A stretch of DNA of 64,000 nt from Mycobacterium sp. 4858. GTDB lineage: Bacteria; Actinomycetota; Actinomycetes; Mycobacteriales; Mycobacteriaceae. This document shows, one piece after another, positions 36,557 to 45,771 of this stretch. The notes under the pieces are model-generated. The model did not search any database. It had not been told where the DNA came from and saw nothing but the letters and a program-made list of their open reading frames with translations. The translations under genes and the position numbers were made by a program. Every line of letters starts with the position of its first letter. Position 1 is the first letter of the stretch. Where the stretch lies: NCBI RefSeq assembly GCF_900240975.1, contig NZ_LT968775.1:186001-250000 (forward strand), in the 5' to 3' direction.

Positions 36557-36639
36557 GAATTTGATCCTTTCTATGTCCAGAGGAGCTGAAGCCCCTTGAA
36601 GTGCTGACTAATTCGCCCTTGGTCGCTCGCAGCAGCGGT

Positions 36640-37755
36640 TCATGCGACACCCTGCTGGGCGAGCACGGCGTCGGCCAGTTGGGCAGCCTCGTCAGCGCAG
36701 CCCCACGACAGGGTCACGCCCGCACCGCCGTGCCCGTAGTTGTGCACGACGCGGGTGCCGGGTTCGTGTTGCAGCCGCACGCCGCCTTCGCGGAACGGCC
36801 GCAGCCCGACCCGGACAGGGTCGACAGGGTCCAGTCGGGCGTCCCGCAGAATCGGCAGGAACCTTGTGCAGCGGTCGAGCATCTCCCGCAGGGGCGCATA
36901 ACTGTCCAAGGCGAGGTCGGTGCTGTACTCACCGGTCTCGACCAGGCCGCCCAGCAATAGCCGGTTGGCGCCACGGGGCACGATGAAGACCATGTCCTGG
37001 TTGTCGGTGCTCGTGTCGTTGGCCACCGCGTGGGCCGCGGTCACACGCGGCATGTAGTTGCCGTCGTTGACCACCCGCAGGAGCGCGCCTCGGTGCGGCA
37101 CCACGGTCGGGTCACCGGCCAGCTCGCGCGCCCCCAGCCCCGAGCAGTTGATGATCAGCTCGACCCCGTACTCGGCCAGCAGCTCGTCCTCCTGGTCCGC
37201 GAGCGGGCCGCGGACGCTGTGCCGGCTGACGGTGACTCCAGCGGCCTCTGACTGGCGGCCCAGCCACGCCAGGTACCAGGCTGTGTCGATGGTGGGTGCC
37301 AGGTAGGAATAGGCGTCCACCACCCCGGCGTCGGGGCTGACACCGTGGGCGGCGATCAGGTCGGGATCGCGCACGAACCCGGGCACGAACCGTTCGACCT
37401 CAATCATCTTGGTCAGCTCAGCCGGATCCTCATCGACCGGCCGGGAGAAATAGAACACCGCCGGACGCAGGCTGACCCCGGTTCGCGGATCGGCGGCGAG
37501 CCGCGCGAAGCGAATGTAGGAGTAGCGCGCCCACTCCGCGGAACGGCCCAATACGGATTGGTCGTGGTGGCGGCCGCACACCGACGGTGGCCATTCCCAC
37601 AGGGCGCCGGCCACCGTCGACACCGTGTCGACGCCGAACCGGTCCGCGGCTACGACGACGCGCCAGCCGCGGCGGGCCAGCACCAGCGCGGTGGTCCACC
37701 CGCTCACCCCGGCCCCGATCACCAGCGCGCCTGGCCGGTCCGGGCGCGCCGTCAT
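36640..37755 (-). CDS. FAD-dependent D-amino-acid oxidase
   Basis: 371 residues. The N-terminal FAD motif is VIGAGVSGWTTALVLARRGW, followed by the typical DAAO segment STVAGALWEWPP. C-terminal hallmarks are VGLRPFREGGVRLQHE and NYGHGGAGVTLSWGCA. The start at 37755 has GGGAGG six bases upstream; an in-frame ATG at 37809 lacks one. It should oxidise neutral D-amino acids to 2-oxo acids with H2O2 release. Confidence 0.9.
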   Translation of the reverse strand: MTARPDRPGALVIGAGVSGWTTALVLARRGWRVVVAADRFGVDTVSTVAGALWEWPPSVCGRHHDQSVLGRSAEWARYSYIRFARLAADPRTGVSLRPAVFYFSRPVDEDPAELTKMIEVERFVPGFVRDPDLIAAHGVSPDAGVVDAYSYLAPTIDTAWYLAWLGRQSEAAGVTVSRHSVRGPLADQEDELLAEYGVELIINCSGLGARELAGDPTVVPHRGALLRVVNDGNYMPRVTAAHAVANDTSTDNQDMVFIVPRGANRLLLGGLVETGEYSTDLALDSYAPLREMLDRCTRFLPILRDARLDPVDPVRVGLRPFREGGVRLQHEPGTRVVHNYGHGGAGVTLSWGCADEAAQLADAVLAQQGVA

Positions 37756-37939
37756 GACCGCGCCTCCCGTCGGATCTCCAAAGTGGGACTGCCGGAATGA
37801 TTTCGACATGCAGACAGGGCAAGACTCATCTATCTCTCGTTTCTCACAATGAATGCCGTTGGCGATTCGCCTGCGGCGATGAACATGGACAGCGGCGGCC
37901 GGCCGACGGGCGAACCCACGGCGGCCTGACGCTGACCAA

Positions 37940-38359
37940 TCAGATACGAGCGATACAGAAGCGGGTCAAGAGATTTCGACCCGAACAATGAAAGACGAAT
38001 CGAGCGGTTCGCGGTGGGCCTCGCCGCGCCCACACCACCGGGCCGGCCAGTGAACCGGCCAACGCGATCGCTGCGATGACGACGTCAAGCGCCACCAGAT
38101 CGCTTGTGGAGCATGCCTGCGCCACATGCTTGCAGGCCTGGTCCAGCGGCGAGCACGAATCGCCGCCGGCTGGTGCAAGGTGGGCCGGCGTAGCGACTTC
38201 GGGGCCGCCCGCAGTCGCCGCATGGGATGACGTCCCCGGAATCGCTGTGGGCACGTGCGGCAGATGGCACCCCGCGGCGACGCCCACTGCCCAGAAAAGG
38301 GCCAGGACTGCGGTGGTGTAGCGCAGCCACTGGTTGGTGTGGGTGATCTGCAGGTGCAT
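37940..38359 (-). CDS. LpqS-like copper-responsive lipoprotein
   Basis: 139 residues. A signal peptide with lipobox VAAGC (Cys31) is followed by a His/Cys-containing region (CHLPHVP, SCSPLDQACKHVAQACSTSD). A helix LDVVIAAIALAGSLAGPVVW and the tail GRNLLTRFCIARI follow. The C-terminal LLTRFCxAR ending matches my memory of M. tuberculosis LpqS, a RicR-regulon copper lipoprotein. A GC-palindromic copper box lies 16 bp upstream, which supports the assignment. Confidence 0.7.
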   Translation of the reverse strand: MHLQITHTNQWLRYTTAVLALFWAVGVAAGCHLPHVPTAIPGTSSHAATAGGPEVATPAHLAPAGGDSCSPLDQACKHVAQACSTSDLVALDVVIAAIALAGSLAGPVVWARRGPPRTARFVFHCSGRNLLTRFCIARI

Positions 38360-38374
38360 GGCAGTGGAAATGCT

Positions 38375-38393
38375 ATCACCCCCCGGGGGTATA
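38375..38393. promoter_or_regulatory. Copper-box-like operator upstream of the LpqS-like gene
   Basis: The strand reads ATCACCCCCCGGGGGTATAT, with a CCCCCGGGGG core flanked by AT-rich steps, immediately upstream of the LpqS-like start. CsoR/RicR repressors bind such sites in mycobacteria. Confidence 0.55.
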
Positions 38394-38508
38394 TGTCAGG
38401 TAGCCCGACGGACCCTTGACGACGAGTTGACGATTAACGAATCATGCTGTCCAAAACCGATGTTCAAGTGCATTCTGCAACGGCGGTGATACACCGGCCT
38501 GATATATA

Positions 38509-38523
38509 TACCCATACGGGGTA
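38509..38523. promoter_or_regulatory. TACCC-N5-GGGTA RicR/CsoR-type box
   Basis: TACCCATACGGGGTA is a perfect TACCC-N5-GGGTA palindrome within an ATATATA promoter-like tract. It lies about 95 bp before the secreted Cys protein (+) and about 150 bp upstream of the LpqS-like gene (-). The rest of 38360-38618 holds only frames of 25 codons or fewer on either strand and no metallothionein-like Cys cluster that I can see. Confidence 0.6.
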
Positions 38524-38618
38524 TTTGATGATGAGGACGCGGGACGCGCTGTGCTGACGATGGCCGCGAACACTTTCGCTGTCGAACGCGAACGTCGGTA
38601 ACGAGATGCACCGAATCG

Positions 38619-39065
38619 GTGCGTCGCGTGCCCCCGCTATGGCACGGTTGGCGGGTGTTGAGATACGCGCTGACCGTCGCGGCAACCGTCCTGGGCGGCG
38701 CCGCCGCCATTCTGTTCGTCCCGCGGGCCGCCGCGGATCAGGACAACTACGTGGCCTTCCTGTCCCCGTCACGCAACATCAGCTGCGAGATCGACTATCA
38801 GCGCCGGGGAATCCCCGACTCGGCGTTCTGCTTCAGCATCTCCCCGCCGCAGTCGGTGACGATGGATCCCACGGGGGCACTCTCGCGCTGCACCGGCGAA
38901 AGCTGTCTGGCCAACCCGCCGGAGGGCACGCCGACCCTCGGCTATGGGCAGGCGAAGGGAACCGGCCCGTTCATGTGCCGTTCGGAGACCGACGGGGTGA
39001 CGTGCACGGTCACGTCGGGTCGCGGTTTCATCATCTCGAGTTCCGGAATCGCCGCCATCGGTTGA
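38619..39065 (+). CDS. Secreted Cys-containing protein, unknown function
   Basis: 148 residues from GTG at 38619; GTG at 38655 is an alternative start. A signal peptide (RYALTVAATVLGGAAAILF...AAA) precedes a mature domain with six Cys: NISCEID, AFCFSIS, SRCTGESCLA, FMCRSE and VTCTVTS. That suggests three disulfides. It resembles small exported mycobacterial proteins (DUF6636-like) from memory. The upstream RicR-type box makes copper control possible. Confidence 0.65.
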   Translation: MRRVPPLWHGWRVLRYALTVAATVLGGAAAILFVPRAAADQDNYVAFLSPSRNISCEIDYQRRGIPDSAFCFSISPPQSVTMDPTGALSRCTGESCLANPPEGTPTLGYGQAKGTGPFMCRSETDGVTCTVTSGRGFIISSSGIAAIG

Positions 39066-39082
39066 CGGTTTCGGCGCCGCCC

Positions 39083-40579
39083 TCAGCCGCCGCGCGCCTC
39101 GATCATCGCCGAGCGATTGACCTTGGTCGCCGCGGTCCGGGGAATCGCGTCGACGAACTCGACCGTCTTGGGCGCCTTGTAATGGGCAAGCCGGCTCTTC
39201 GCGTACTCGATCACCTGTTCCTCGGTGAGCTTCGCGCCGTCGGCGAGCTGAACCACCGCGTGCACCCGGCGTCCCCATCGCGCATCCGCGAGGCCGATGA
39301 CGACGACGTCGGCGATGCCGGCATGGCCGGCCAACGCCGACTCCACCTCCGCCGGAAACACATTCGCCCCGCCGGTGATGATCATGTCGACGCGGCGGTC
39401 GACGATGTAGAGGTAGCCGTCCTCGTCCAAATAGCCGATGTCGCCGGCCGAGCGGAAGCCGTCTCCGGTCGATGGCAGCGGCGGCGCGCCGCCGACATAG
39501 CGCGAGCCCGCGCTCATCGGTGCGCGGAGATAGATTTCGCCGTGCTCACCGGGACCCAGCTGTCTGGTTCCTGCGTCGAGGATCCGGATCTCGGTGTCGC
39601 GGAAACCGCGGCCGACGCTGCCCGGATGAGCCAGCCACTCGTCGCCGCGCAGCGCGGTGAGCCCGAGATTCTCGGTCATGCCGTAGGCCGACACGCTCTG
39701 CTGAGGGCTCAGCAGTTCGAACCAGGTGTGCATCAGCGAGGGAGGCATCACGGCGGCGCCCTGCAGGACGAACACGATGCTGGACAGGTCTCGCTGCCTG
39801 ACGTCCGGCCGGGCCGCGATGCGCGCCAGCATGGTCGGCGTGGCGGTGAAGTTGGTGATCCGGAAGCGTTCGATTACGTCCAGAACCAAAGCGGCATCGA
39901 ACTTTTCGAGTATCACGAGGTGATCGCCGGCCAGCAGGAAGAAGAAGGTGGCGAAGCCGTTGGTGTGGTACATCGGCGCGGGCACCATGATGGTCTGGGG
40001 CTGGGCCACCGGCGTCCAGTTCGACAGGAACGGCTCGCCGTGCTGCGGAGTCCACAGCGAGGGAGCCAGGCTGAGGATCACCTTCGGCACGCCGGTCGAA
40101 CCACTGCTGCAGATGCCGTTGACGTTGGGGGAGACGGCCTTGGGCAGGGCGCCGGCGGCCTCAGCGTCCGCTTGGGCCTCCAGGCGCCACCGGCTCGCCT
40201 CGTCCACGACCACGGCGGGGTTGATCACCTCGCGCACCCTGTCGCGCTCCCACTCGGGCAGGTCCCAGTGCATGGGCACGGGAACGGCGCCGACCTTCCA
40301 GCACCCCAGCGTGGCCAGCACCAGGTGCTCGGAGTTGGGAATCGCCAGGGCCACGAGGGAACCGGTGTCAGCGCCGTTGGCGGCCAGCGCCCGGCCCCAC
40401 TGGTTGGCGCGGGCGTCGAGTTCACCGAAAGACAGCGACTGCGCGGTGCCGTCGAGGGCGACGATGGTGACCCCAGGGTCATTCGGGCGCTGCTCGGCGA
40501 GCTCGTGGAGCTTGACGCCGAACGGGACTCCGTCGGCGAGCGGGTTGGCCGTCGCTTCGGCCGCCGGCGATTCGGTCAC
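39083..40579 (-). CDS. Acyl-CoA synthetase (AMP-binding ligase)
   Basis: 498 residues. The P-loop reads ICSSGSTGVPKV, the A5-like motif is SAYGMTENLGL, the hinge motif YIVDRRVDMIITGGANVFP is complete, and the C-terminal lysine is present in RTAATKVNR. It activates a carboxylic acid to its CoA ester. It is the last gene of a five-gene minus-strand operon headed by four acyl-CoA dehydrogenases, with an ATGA overlap to the preceding one. Confidence 0.9.
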   Translation of the reverse strand: MTESPAAEATANPLADGVPFGVKLHELAEQRPNDPGVTIVALDGTAQSLSFGELDARANQWGRALAANGADTGSLVALAIPNSEHLVLATLGCWKVGAVPVPMHWDLPEWERDRVREVINPAVVVDEASRWRLEAQADAEAAGALPKAVSPNVNGICSSGSTGVPKVILSLAPSLWTPQHGEPFLSNWTPVAQPQTIMVPAPMYHTNGFATFFFLLAGDHLVILEKFDAALVLDVIERFRITNFTATPTMLARIAARPDVRQRDLSSIVFVLQGAAVMPPSLMHTWFELLSPQQSVSAYGMTENLGLTALRGDEWLAHPGSVGRGFRDTEIRILDAGTRQLGPGEHGEIYLRAPMSAGSRYVGGAPPLPSTGDGFRSAGDIGYLDEDGYLYIVDRRVDMIITGGANVFPAEVESALAGHAGIADVVVIGLADARWGRRVHAVVQLADGAKLTEEQVIEYAKSRLAHYKAPKTVEFVDAIPRTAATKVNRSAMIEARGG

Positions 40580-41511
40580 GCCGATACCGGCCCGCTGAAC
40601 AGAGTTTCCAGCGAGCCGTCGCGGACGTCCGGGATCAGGCGCAACGCCAGCGCCTCGGCGCCCAGCGGCAGGCGGATCAACGGTTGGGTGTGCCGGTCGA
40701 GCACGCTGACGTCGGACTCATCGCAGAAACCCAACGCGCCCAGCAGCTGGTGGGCGGTGCGTAGCACTTGCCGCGCGGTGTCGGATGCCTTGAGCCGAAG
40801 AACGAGTGCGTCCGCCGAATGGATCTCTATGGGTAGCGATTCCGGCCGGCAGACGGTGAATTTCGCCAATTCGTACAGTCCGCGCACGGCGACGGCGGCC
40901 TCCGCGACGGCGAACCTGACGGCCTGGAAATCCGCCAGCGGTTTACCGAACTGAATGCGGGCGCGCACGTGGTCGGTGACGATGTGCAGCGCCTGCTCCA
41001 CCGACCCCAGAATCCGCCATGATCCCAGCACGAGATGAAGGTTAACGTCACTGGCCGGAATGGTTCCGTCGGGTTCGCCGAGGGAAGCGGGCACGAGGAA
41101 CGGCCCGAGTTTGGCGGCGGTCCGCGACGCCGGGCGCGGGCGGTAGCGGTTGCCGTCGAGGTCGGCGGCGAGCCAATCGCCGGGCAGGTCGCCGTGGTCG
41201 ATGCGCGGCGCCTCGGGGTTGACCAGGGCAAGGCGGGCGCCGTCGATCGCCAACAGCTCCTCGGCCACCGGATAGGGCAACGCTGCCGCGCCGGCGGCCC
41301 GGCACAGCACGGCCCCCGCGAGCAGGTCGTCCGCCTCCGAGCGGACATCGAGGTCGAACGCGCCGACCTCGCCCAGGGCGGTGCGCGCGGCGTCCCGGAC
41401 GCCGTCGTCGGTCTCGGCGCGCAACGCCGCCTGCGGGCCGCCGAGCCGGGTGAATCGCTTGGCCGCGACCGCGGCGAAGTCGCTGATGTCCTGGGGCAGT
41501 TCGGTTTTCAT
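40576..41511 (-). CDS. Acyl-CoA dehydrogenase, short subunit with RxQFGxP motif
   Basis: 311 residues, shorter than the usual ~380. The C-terminal interface motif RIQFGKPLADFQAVRF is present, but the N-terminal half lacks the TEPxxGSD FAD loop and is compressed. It overlaps its neighbours on both sides by four bases. With the upstream 385-residue dehydrogenase, which has the opposite pattern, it probably forms one heteromeric enzyme. Confidence 0.82.
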   Translation of the reverse strand: MKTELPQDISDFAAVAAKRFTRLGGPQAALRAETDDGVRDAARTALGEVGAFDLDVRSEADDLLAGAVLCRAAGAAALPYPVAEELLAIDGARLALVNPEAPRIDHGDLPGDWLAADLDGNRYRPRPASRTAAKLGPFLVPASLGEPDGTIPASDVNLHLVLGSWRILGSVEQALHIVTDHVRARIQFGKPLADFQAVRFAVAEAAVAVRGLYELAKFTVCRPESLPIEIHSADALVLRLKASDTARQVLRTAHQLLGALGFCDESDVSVLDRHTQPLIRLPLGAEALALRLIPDVRDGSLETLFSGPVSA

Positions 41512-42665
41512 CGGTGTTCTCCCAAAACGTCCCGGGCCACCAGCATCTTCTGCACTTCGATCGTGCCCGATGCCACAGTGGCCGCCTGGGCGTAGCGCCA
41601 ATGGTCCTCGATGGCCCCGTGCAGCGCCGCGCCGGAACCGCTGTCCAGCGCGATCGGGCCCAGCACGTCGAAGAGCAGCTCGGCGACCTGCTGGTCGCAG
41701 GTGGTGGTGGCGATGCGGGCCGCGCTGGCCGCCGCGCCCGCCGCCGGGTCATCCTGCAGCGACACCGCCCGGTAGGCCAGCAGCCGCGCCACCCGGAGGT
41801 CGACGAGCGCCCGCACCCACCGCGATCGAAGAGACTCGGGCAGCGTGTCCCAGTCGTCGCCGAGTAGTGCGCGCATGCGTTCGAGCAACGACTCACACCG
41901 CGCGTAACGGGCGATGCCGACGCGCTCGAACGCCAGCGCCTCACGCATCACCCGCCAGCCGTCACCGACCTCGCCGAGGACGTCGCCGGGAGACGCCGCT
42001 ACGCCGTCCAAGAACATCTCGTTGAGGTGGTGCGGCCCCAGCATCGATCCGATGGGCCGGACGGTAAAGCCGGGCCGGTCCATCGGAATCAGAAAGAGGG
42101 TGAGCCGCTTGGGCTTCGGGGCCTCGGGATCGGTGCACGCCGCCAGCACGCACCACGATGCCATCAACGCGTAGGACGTCCACACCTTCTGGCCGGTGAT
42201 GCGCCACCCGTCCCCGTCCGGGACGGCGCGGGTGCGTAGCGAGGCGAGGTCGGTTCCGGCCTCCGGCTCGGAAAACCCCTGACACCAGATCACGTCGCCG
42301 GCGGCGATGGCCGCCAGGTGCTTGGCCTTCTGCTCGGCCGTTCCGTAGCGCATCAGCGCCGGGCCCACCCAGTTGATGCCCATGTACTGGGGACCGCGTG
42401 GCTCGTGCTGAGCCCACATCTCCTCGCGCAGCACGGTCTGCTGCCACACCGAACCCCCGCCGCCGCCATGTTCTTTCGGCCAGGCCAGCGCCAGCAGGCC
42501 CTCCGCGGCCAGGAGCTTGCAAAACGTCTCGGTGGTGGCGAGATCGCGCGGGTTCTCGGTGCAGGCCCCGAGGAAGTCGGCGGAAATGTGGTCGGATATC
42601 AGCTCTCGCAGGTGCTTCCGCAACTCTGCGGCGTCGTCGCCGAGGTCATAATCCATCGTCGTCAT
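41508..42665 (-). CDS. Acyl-CoA dehydrogenase (partner subunit)
   Basis: 385 residues. The N-terminal FAD segment GFSEPEAGTDLASLRTRA and GQKVWTSYALMASW are intact. The RxQFGxP motif is replaced by GIARYARCESLLERM. The C-terminal ATVASGTIEVQKMLVARDVL is typical of the family. ATGs at 42665 and 42656 are both possible; the first overlaps the previous stop. Confidence 0.87.
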   Translation of the reverse strand: MTTMDYDLGDDAAELRKHLRELISDHISADFLGACTENPRDLATTETFCKLLAAEGLLALAWPKEHGGGGGSVWQQTVLREEMWAQHEPRGPQYMGINWVGPALMRYGTAEQKAKHLAAIAAGDVIWCQGFSEPEAGTDLASLRTRAVPDGDGWRITGQKVWTSYALMASWCVLAACTDPEAPKPKRLTLFLIPMDRPGFTVRPIGSMLGPHHLNEMFLDGVAASPGDVLGEVGDGWRVMREALAFERVGIARYARCESLLERMRALLGDDWDTLPESLRSRWVRALVDLRVARLLAYRAVSLQDDPAAGAAASAARIATTTCDQQVAELLFDVLGPIALDSGSGAALHGAIEDHWRYAQAATVASGTIEVQKMLVARDVLGEHR

Positions 42666-43759
42666 CCCTTCGGCAGCCCGAGCAGCCGCTCGGCGATGAT
42701 GTTGCGCTGCACTTCCGATGTTCCCCCGTAGATCGTCGCGGCCAGCGCGTCCTGGCGTTCGAAGAGCAGGTCTGGGTCGCTGAGGGCCTGCATTCCCTCG
42801 GTTGCGGCGGCCAGGTCCCAAACCCGCTGCAGGGTCACCGATCCGAGCAGTTTCATGGTGTCGGCTTCGGGGCTGGGTCGCCCCGCCAGTTCGTTGGCCA
42901 GGGCGCGGTATCCGGTGGCCCGCAACGCTTCCGCGTCGGCGAGCAGGGAACCGAGCTCGGCGCAGATATCCGCCGTCGGCTGCGCGCGGCGTACCGCGTC
43001 GAGTCCGCGCTTGATCTCGACCCAGTTCATGATCCAGATCATCTGGCGTTCGTGGTGCAGCGAGGACAACGCGACGTTCCACCCACCGTGCAGCGGCCCC
43101 AGGAGGTTGTCGGCGGGCACCTCGACGTCGTCGAGGAAGACCTCGCAAAACGTCTCGTCGGAGATCGATGCCATCCGGATGGGCTCGATGCGCACTCCCG
43201 GCGAGTGCAGGTCGAGGATGAGGCAGGAAATACCCCGGTGTTTGGGTGCCTCCGGATCGGTGCGGGCATACAGGGTGCACCACCGCGACTCGTGCGCTTG
43301 GGTGGTCCAGATCTTGTGCCCGTTCACCCGGAAGACGTCCCCGTCACGCTCGGCCCGCGTGCGCAGGCCGGCGAAATCCGATCCGGCCTCCGGCTCGGAC
43401 ATGCCCAGCGCCCACCATTCGTCACCGCGCAGCAGCGGTACGAGAAGGCGGTCGATCTGGGCGGTCGTCCCGAATTGCCGGATCCCGGGTGCGGCGACGT
43501 TGGGGCCGGCGATGTTGGGCAGCTTGGGCGCCGACCGCAGCGCCGCCTCGATCCTGACCTCCATCGCATCCCGCAAACCCAGGGACCGGCCGCCGTGCTC
43601 CCGCGGCCAGGTCGGCTGTATCCATCCGGCCTCGAACGCGGCCCGCTGGTACGCCCGCCGCAGTGTCAGGTCCCAGCGGTATTGCCGATAGTTCGCGTAG
43701 TAGTCCTTCGGCAGGAAGTCGCTCAGCCAATCGCCGAATTCCTCGGTCGGCGAGGTCAT
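42662..43759 (-). CDS. Acyl-CoA dehydrogenase (partner subunit)
   Basis: 365 residues. GMSEPEAGSDFAGLRTRAER and GHKIWTTQAHESRW mark the FAD-binding half; YGGTSEVQRNIIAERLLGLP closes it. The RxQFGxP region is absent (MNWVEIKRGLDAVRR instead). It overlaps its upstream neighbour (43756-44823), which carries that motif, by four bases. The two are therefore a likely heteromeric pair. Confidence 0.87.
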   Translation of the reverse strand: MTSPTEEFGDWLSDFLPKDYYANYRQYRWDLTLRRAYQRAAFEAGWIQPTWPREHGGRSLGLRDAMEVRIEAALRSAPKLPNIAGPNVAAPGIRQFGTTAQIDRLLVPLLRGDEWWALGMSEPEAGSDFAGLRTRAERDGDVFRVNGHKIWTTQAHESRWCTLYARTDPEAPKHRGISCLILDLHSPGVRIEPIRMASISDETFCEVFLDDVEVPADNLLGPLHGGWNVALSSLHHERQMIWIMNWVEIKRGLDAVRRAQPTADICAELGSLLADAEALRATGYRALANELAGRPSPEADTMKLLGSVTLQRVWDLAAATEGMQALSDPDLLFERQDALAATIYGGTSEVQRNIIAERLLGLPKG

Positions 43760-44823
43760 TTCGCGCTTCCTGCGAAGCGGCGGCCCACCTCGTGGTAGAG
43801 CGCCCGGCTATCGCCCAGCATCGCGGCGGTCTGCCAGGCGTGCCGCACGTAGAGGTGAGCGTCGTGCTCCCAGGTCTGCCCGAGCGCACCGTGCACCTGG
43901 ACTGCGGTCCTCGCGCAATTGACGGCCGCCTCGCCGGCCGCCGCCTTGGCGAGTGCCGCGCCGGTCCACGCGGCTGTTGGGGACGCGGTCGGACCGGCCA
44001 GCCGCGCGGCCGCGGCATAGGTGAGGCTGCGCGCGCGCTCCAAGCCGACGTAATTGTCAGCGAGCGCATGTTTGATGGCTTGGAAGGCGCCGATCGGCGT
44101 GCCGAACTGGCGGCGCGTCTTCGCGTGCTCGACGGCGCGATGCAGGGCGGCGCGGGCCACGCCGACCAAATCGGCGGCCGCGGCCACCAATGGCGGCGTC
44201 AACGCCGCGTCCACATCGACGGGTGCGGTGGCCACCGGCTCCGCGTCGACCTCGACGTCCGCGAGCGGTTGCGCCGGGTCGGTCGACTCGCCGGCGATCA
44301 CGGTCACCCCGTCACCGCAGCGAACGGCCGCCACCACTGTGCCGCTGGAGACGGTGTCGGCCCGCGCCAGCGTGACGAGCAGATCGGCGCGGGACAGGTT
44401 GGGGACCGCGACCGCCCGGCCCCGGAGCCGTCCGCCGTGCAGCGTCATCGGCGCACCCGCCAGCCGGGAACCTCTGGCATGCACGGCCAGGGTGGCGATG
44501 GCTCCGCCCGCGATGTCGTCGACAACCGCCTCGAGCCCGGTGTGCCGCAGCGCGCCCGCGGCCAGACCGACACTGCTCAGCAACGGAATCGGCGCGAGGG
44601 CGGCACCGCATTCCTCGAGCACGACCGCGAGCTCGACCGGCCCGTAGTCGCCCGCCTCGGCGAGCTCCGTCCAACCGAGGTCGACAACCGTCTTCCACAG
44701 CGCGCGCCAGCGCTCCGGATCGGTGATCGCTTGCCGGGCCGCGTCGGCCGGGCACTCCGTGCGCAGGATGTCGCGCACCGTGTCGCGCAGCGACAGCTGG
44801 TCCGCATTCAGCCCGACATCCAT
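43756..44823 (-). CDS. Acyl-CoA dehydrogenase (subunit with RxQFGxP motif)
   Basis: 355 residues and first gene of the four-dehydrogenase operon. The interface motif TRRQFGTPIGAFQAIKH is present, with VQVHGALGQTWEHDAHLYVRH after it. The N-terminal half is divergent and lacks the canonical FAD loop. Its ATG at 44821-44823 is only seven bases from the operator copy at 44830-44849, so a bound repressor would block initiation here. Confidence 0.87.
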   Translation of the reverse strand: MDVGLNADQLSLRDTVRDILRTECPADAARQAITDPERWRALWKTVVDLGWTELAEAGDYGPVELAVVLEECGAALAPIPLLSSVGLAAGALRHTGLEAVVDDIAGGAIATLAVHARGSRLAGAPMTLHGGRLRGRAVAVPNLSRADLLVTLARADTVSSGTVVAAVRCGDGVTVIAGESTDPAQPLADVEVDAEPVATAPVDVDAALTPPLVAAAADLVGVARAALHRAVEHAKTRRQFGTPIGAFQAIKHALADNYVGLERARSLTYAAAARLAGPTASPTAAWTGAALAKAAAGEAAVNCARTAVQVHGALGQTWEHDAHLYVRHAWQTAAMLGDSRALYHEVGRRFAGSAK

Positions 44824-44829
44824 AAGACC

Positions 44830-44849
44830 CCTAACATAATAAAAATAGT
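44830..44849. promoter_or_regulatory. Operator copy B, CCTAA-N10-ATAGT
   Basis: CCTAACATAATAAAAATAGT aligns without gaps to operator copy A (14 of 20 identical), including CATA-TA-AAATAG. It lies between the divergent dehydrogenase operon and the LLM gene, 7 and 52 bp from their starts. Confidence 0.6.
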
Positions 44850-44901
44850 AAACTAGCGCCCCGGTTCGCAATCGCACGGCGATATATGCATAGGTGGATG
44901 C

Positions 44902-45771
44902 ATGGTCCAGTGGTATTTGTTCCTGCCGCAGGTGCGGCTGTCGGCGGCCGACATCGTGGAGCGGGCGCGCCACGCCGAGGCCAGTGGCTTCGACGGCATG
45001 GCGTTCATCGATCACCTCGAGGCCCCCGGCCTACCCGATGAAAGCATCTGGGAGGCAATGGGCATTGCCGGCTGGGTGGCGGCCAAGACCGAGCGGCTGC
45101 GGATCGGACACCTGGTGCTGTGCGACGCGTTTCGCCACCCCGCGGTGCTGGCCAAGCAAGCCGTTACCCTGTCGGACGCGTCGGGGGGCAGGTTCGAGCT
45201 GGGTCTCGGCTCGGGGTCCTGGCCCGCGGAGTTCACCAGATTCGATGTCGGCCAGCAGGATCCGGTGGCCAGGGTGGAGCAACTCGGGCGCCACCTCGAC
45301 TTGATCAGGCGGTACTGGGGCGACGATCCGCACGGCGCGGCTCCGCAGGCCCCGCGAAGGTCGTATCCGATACCGCTCGTCCTGGGCGGCACCGGCCCCA
45401 GGATGATGGAACTGGTTCGCAGACACGCGGATTGGTGGAACGTGCCGGCCAACCACCTCGACAAGTTGCCCAAGCTGGCGACCTCAGCAGGAACGGCCCG
45501 GGTCTCGGTCCAGCAGATGGTGGGGTTCGTCCGAACGGGCGGCGACCCGAACACAGTGCGCGAGGTCAGCCAGCGGCGATTCGGCAACCTGGGGTCGGGG
45601 CTGGTCTGCGGCGACGCCGACGAATTGATCGCACACTTCACCGGACTGACCACCCAGCGGGTCGAGCGGTTCTATGTGTGGTTCGCCGACTTCGCCGTGC
45701 CCGATTCCCTGGACGAATTCGGGGAAACGGTGATCAAGGCGTTCGCTGCCTCCGGCGGCGGGCCTCCGTAG
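44902..45771 (+). CDS. LLM class F420-dependent oxidoreductase
   Basis: 289 residues, luciferase-like fold: QWYLFLPQVRLSAADIVERA at the start, LRIGHLVLCDAFRHPAVLAK, GGRFELGLGSGSWPAEF, and the later LVLGGTGPRMMELVRRHAD. Hydride transfer via F420H2 or flavin is expected. It is a single gene divergent from the dehydrogenase operon with operator copy B between them. Its 3' end overlaps the SDR gene by 38 bp. Confidence 0.87.
   Translation: MVQWYLFLPQVRLSAADIVERARHAEASGFDGMAFIDHLEAPGLPDESIWEAMGIAGWVAAKTERLRIGHLVLCDAFRHPAVLAKQAVTLSDASGGRFELGLGSGSWPAEFTRFDVGQQDPVARVEQLGRHLDLIRRYWGDDPHGAAPQAPRRSYPIPLVLGGTGPRMMELVRRHADWWNVPANHLDKLPKLATSAGTARVSVQQMVGFVRTGGDPNTVREVSQRRFGNLGSGLVCGDADELIAHFTGLTTQRVERFYVWFADFAVPDSLDEFGETVIKAFAASGGGPP

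Noticed and set aside
38396..38600. A mymT-like copper metallothionein next to the RicR-type box
   Set aside because: All short frames on both strands were read. None has a Cys cluster; the longest are 25 codons or fewer with one Cys at most.
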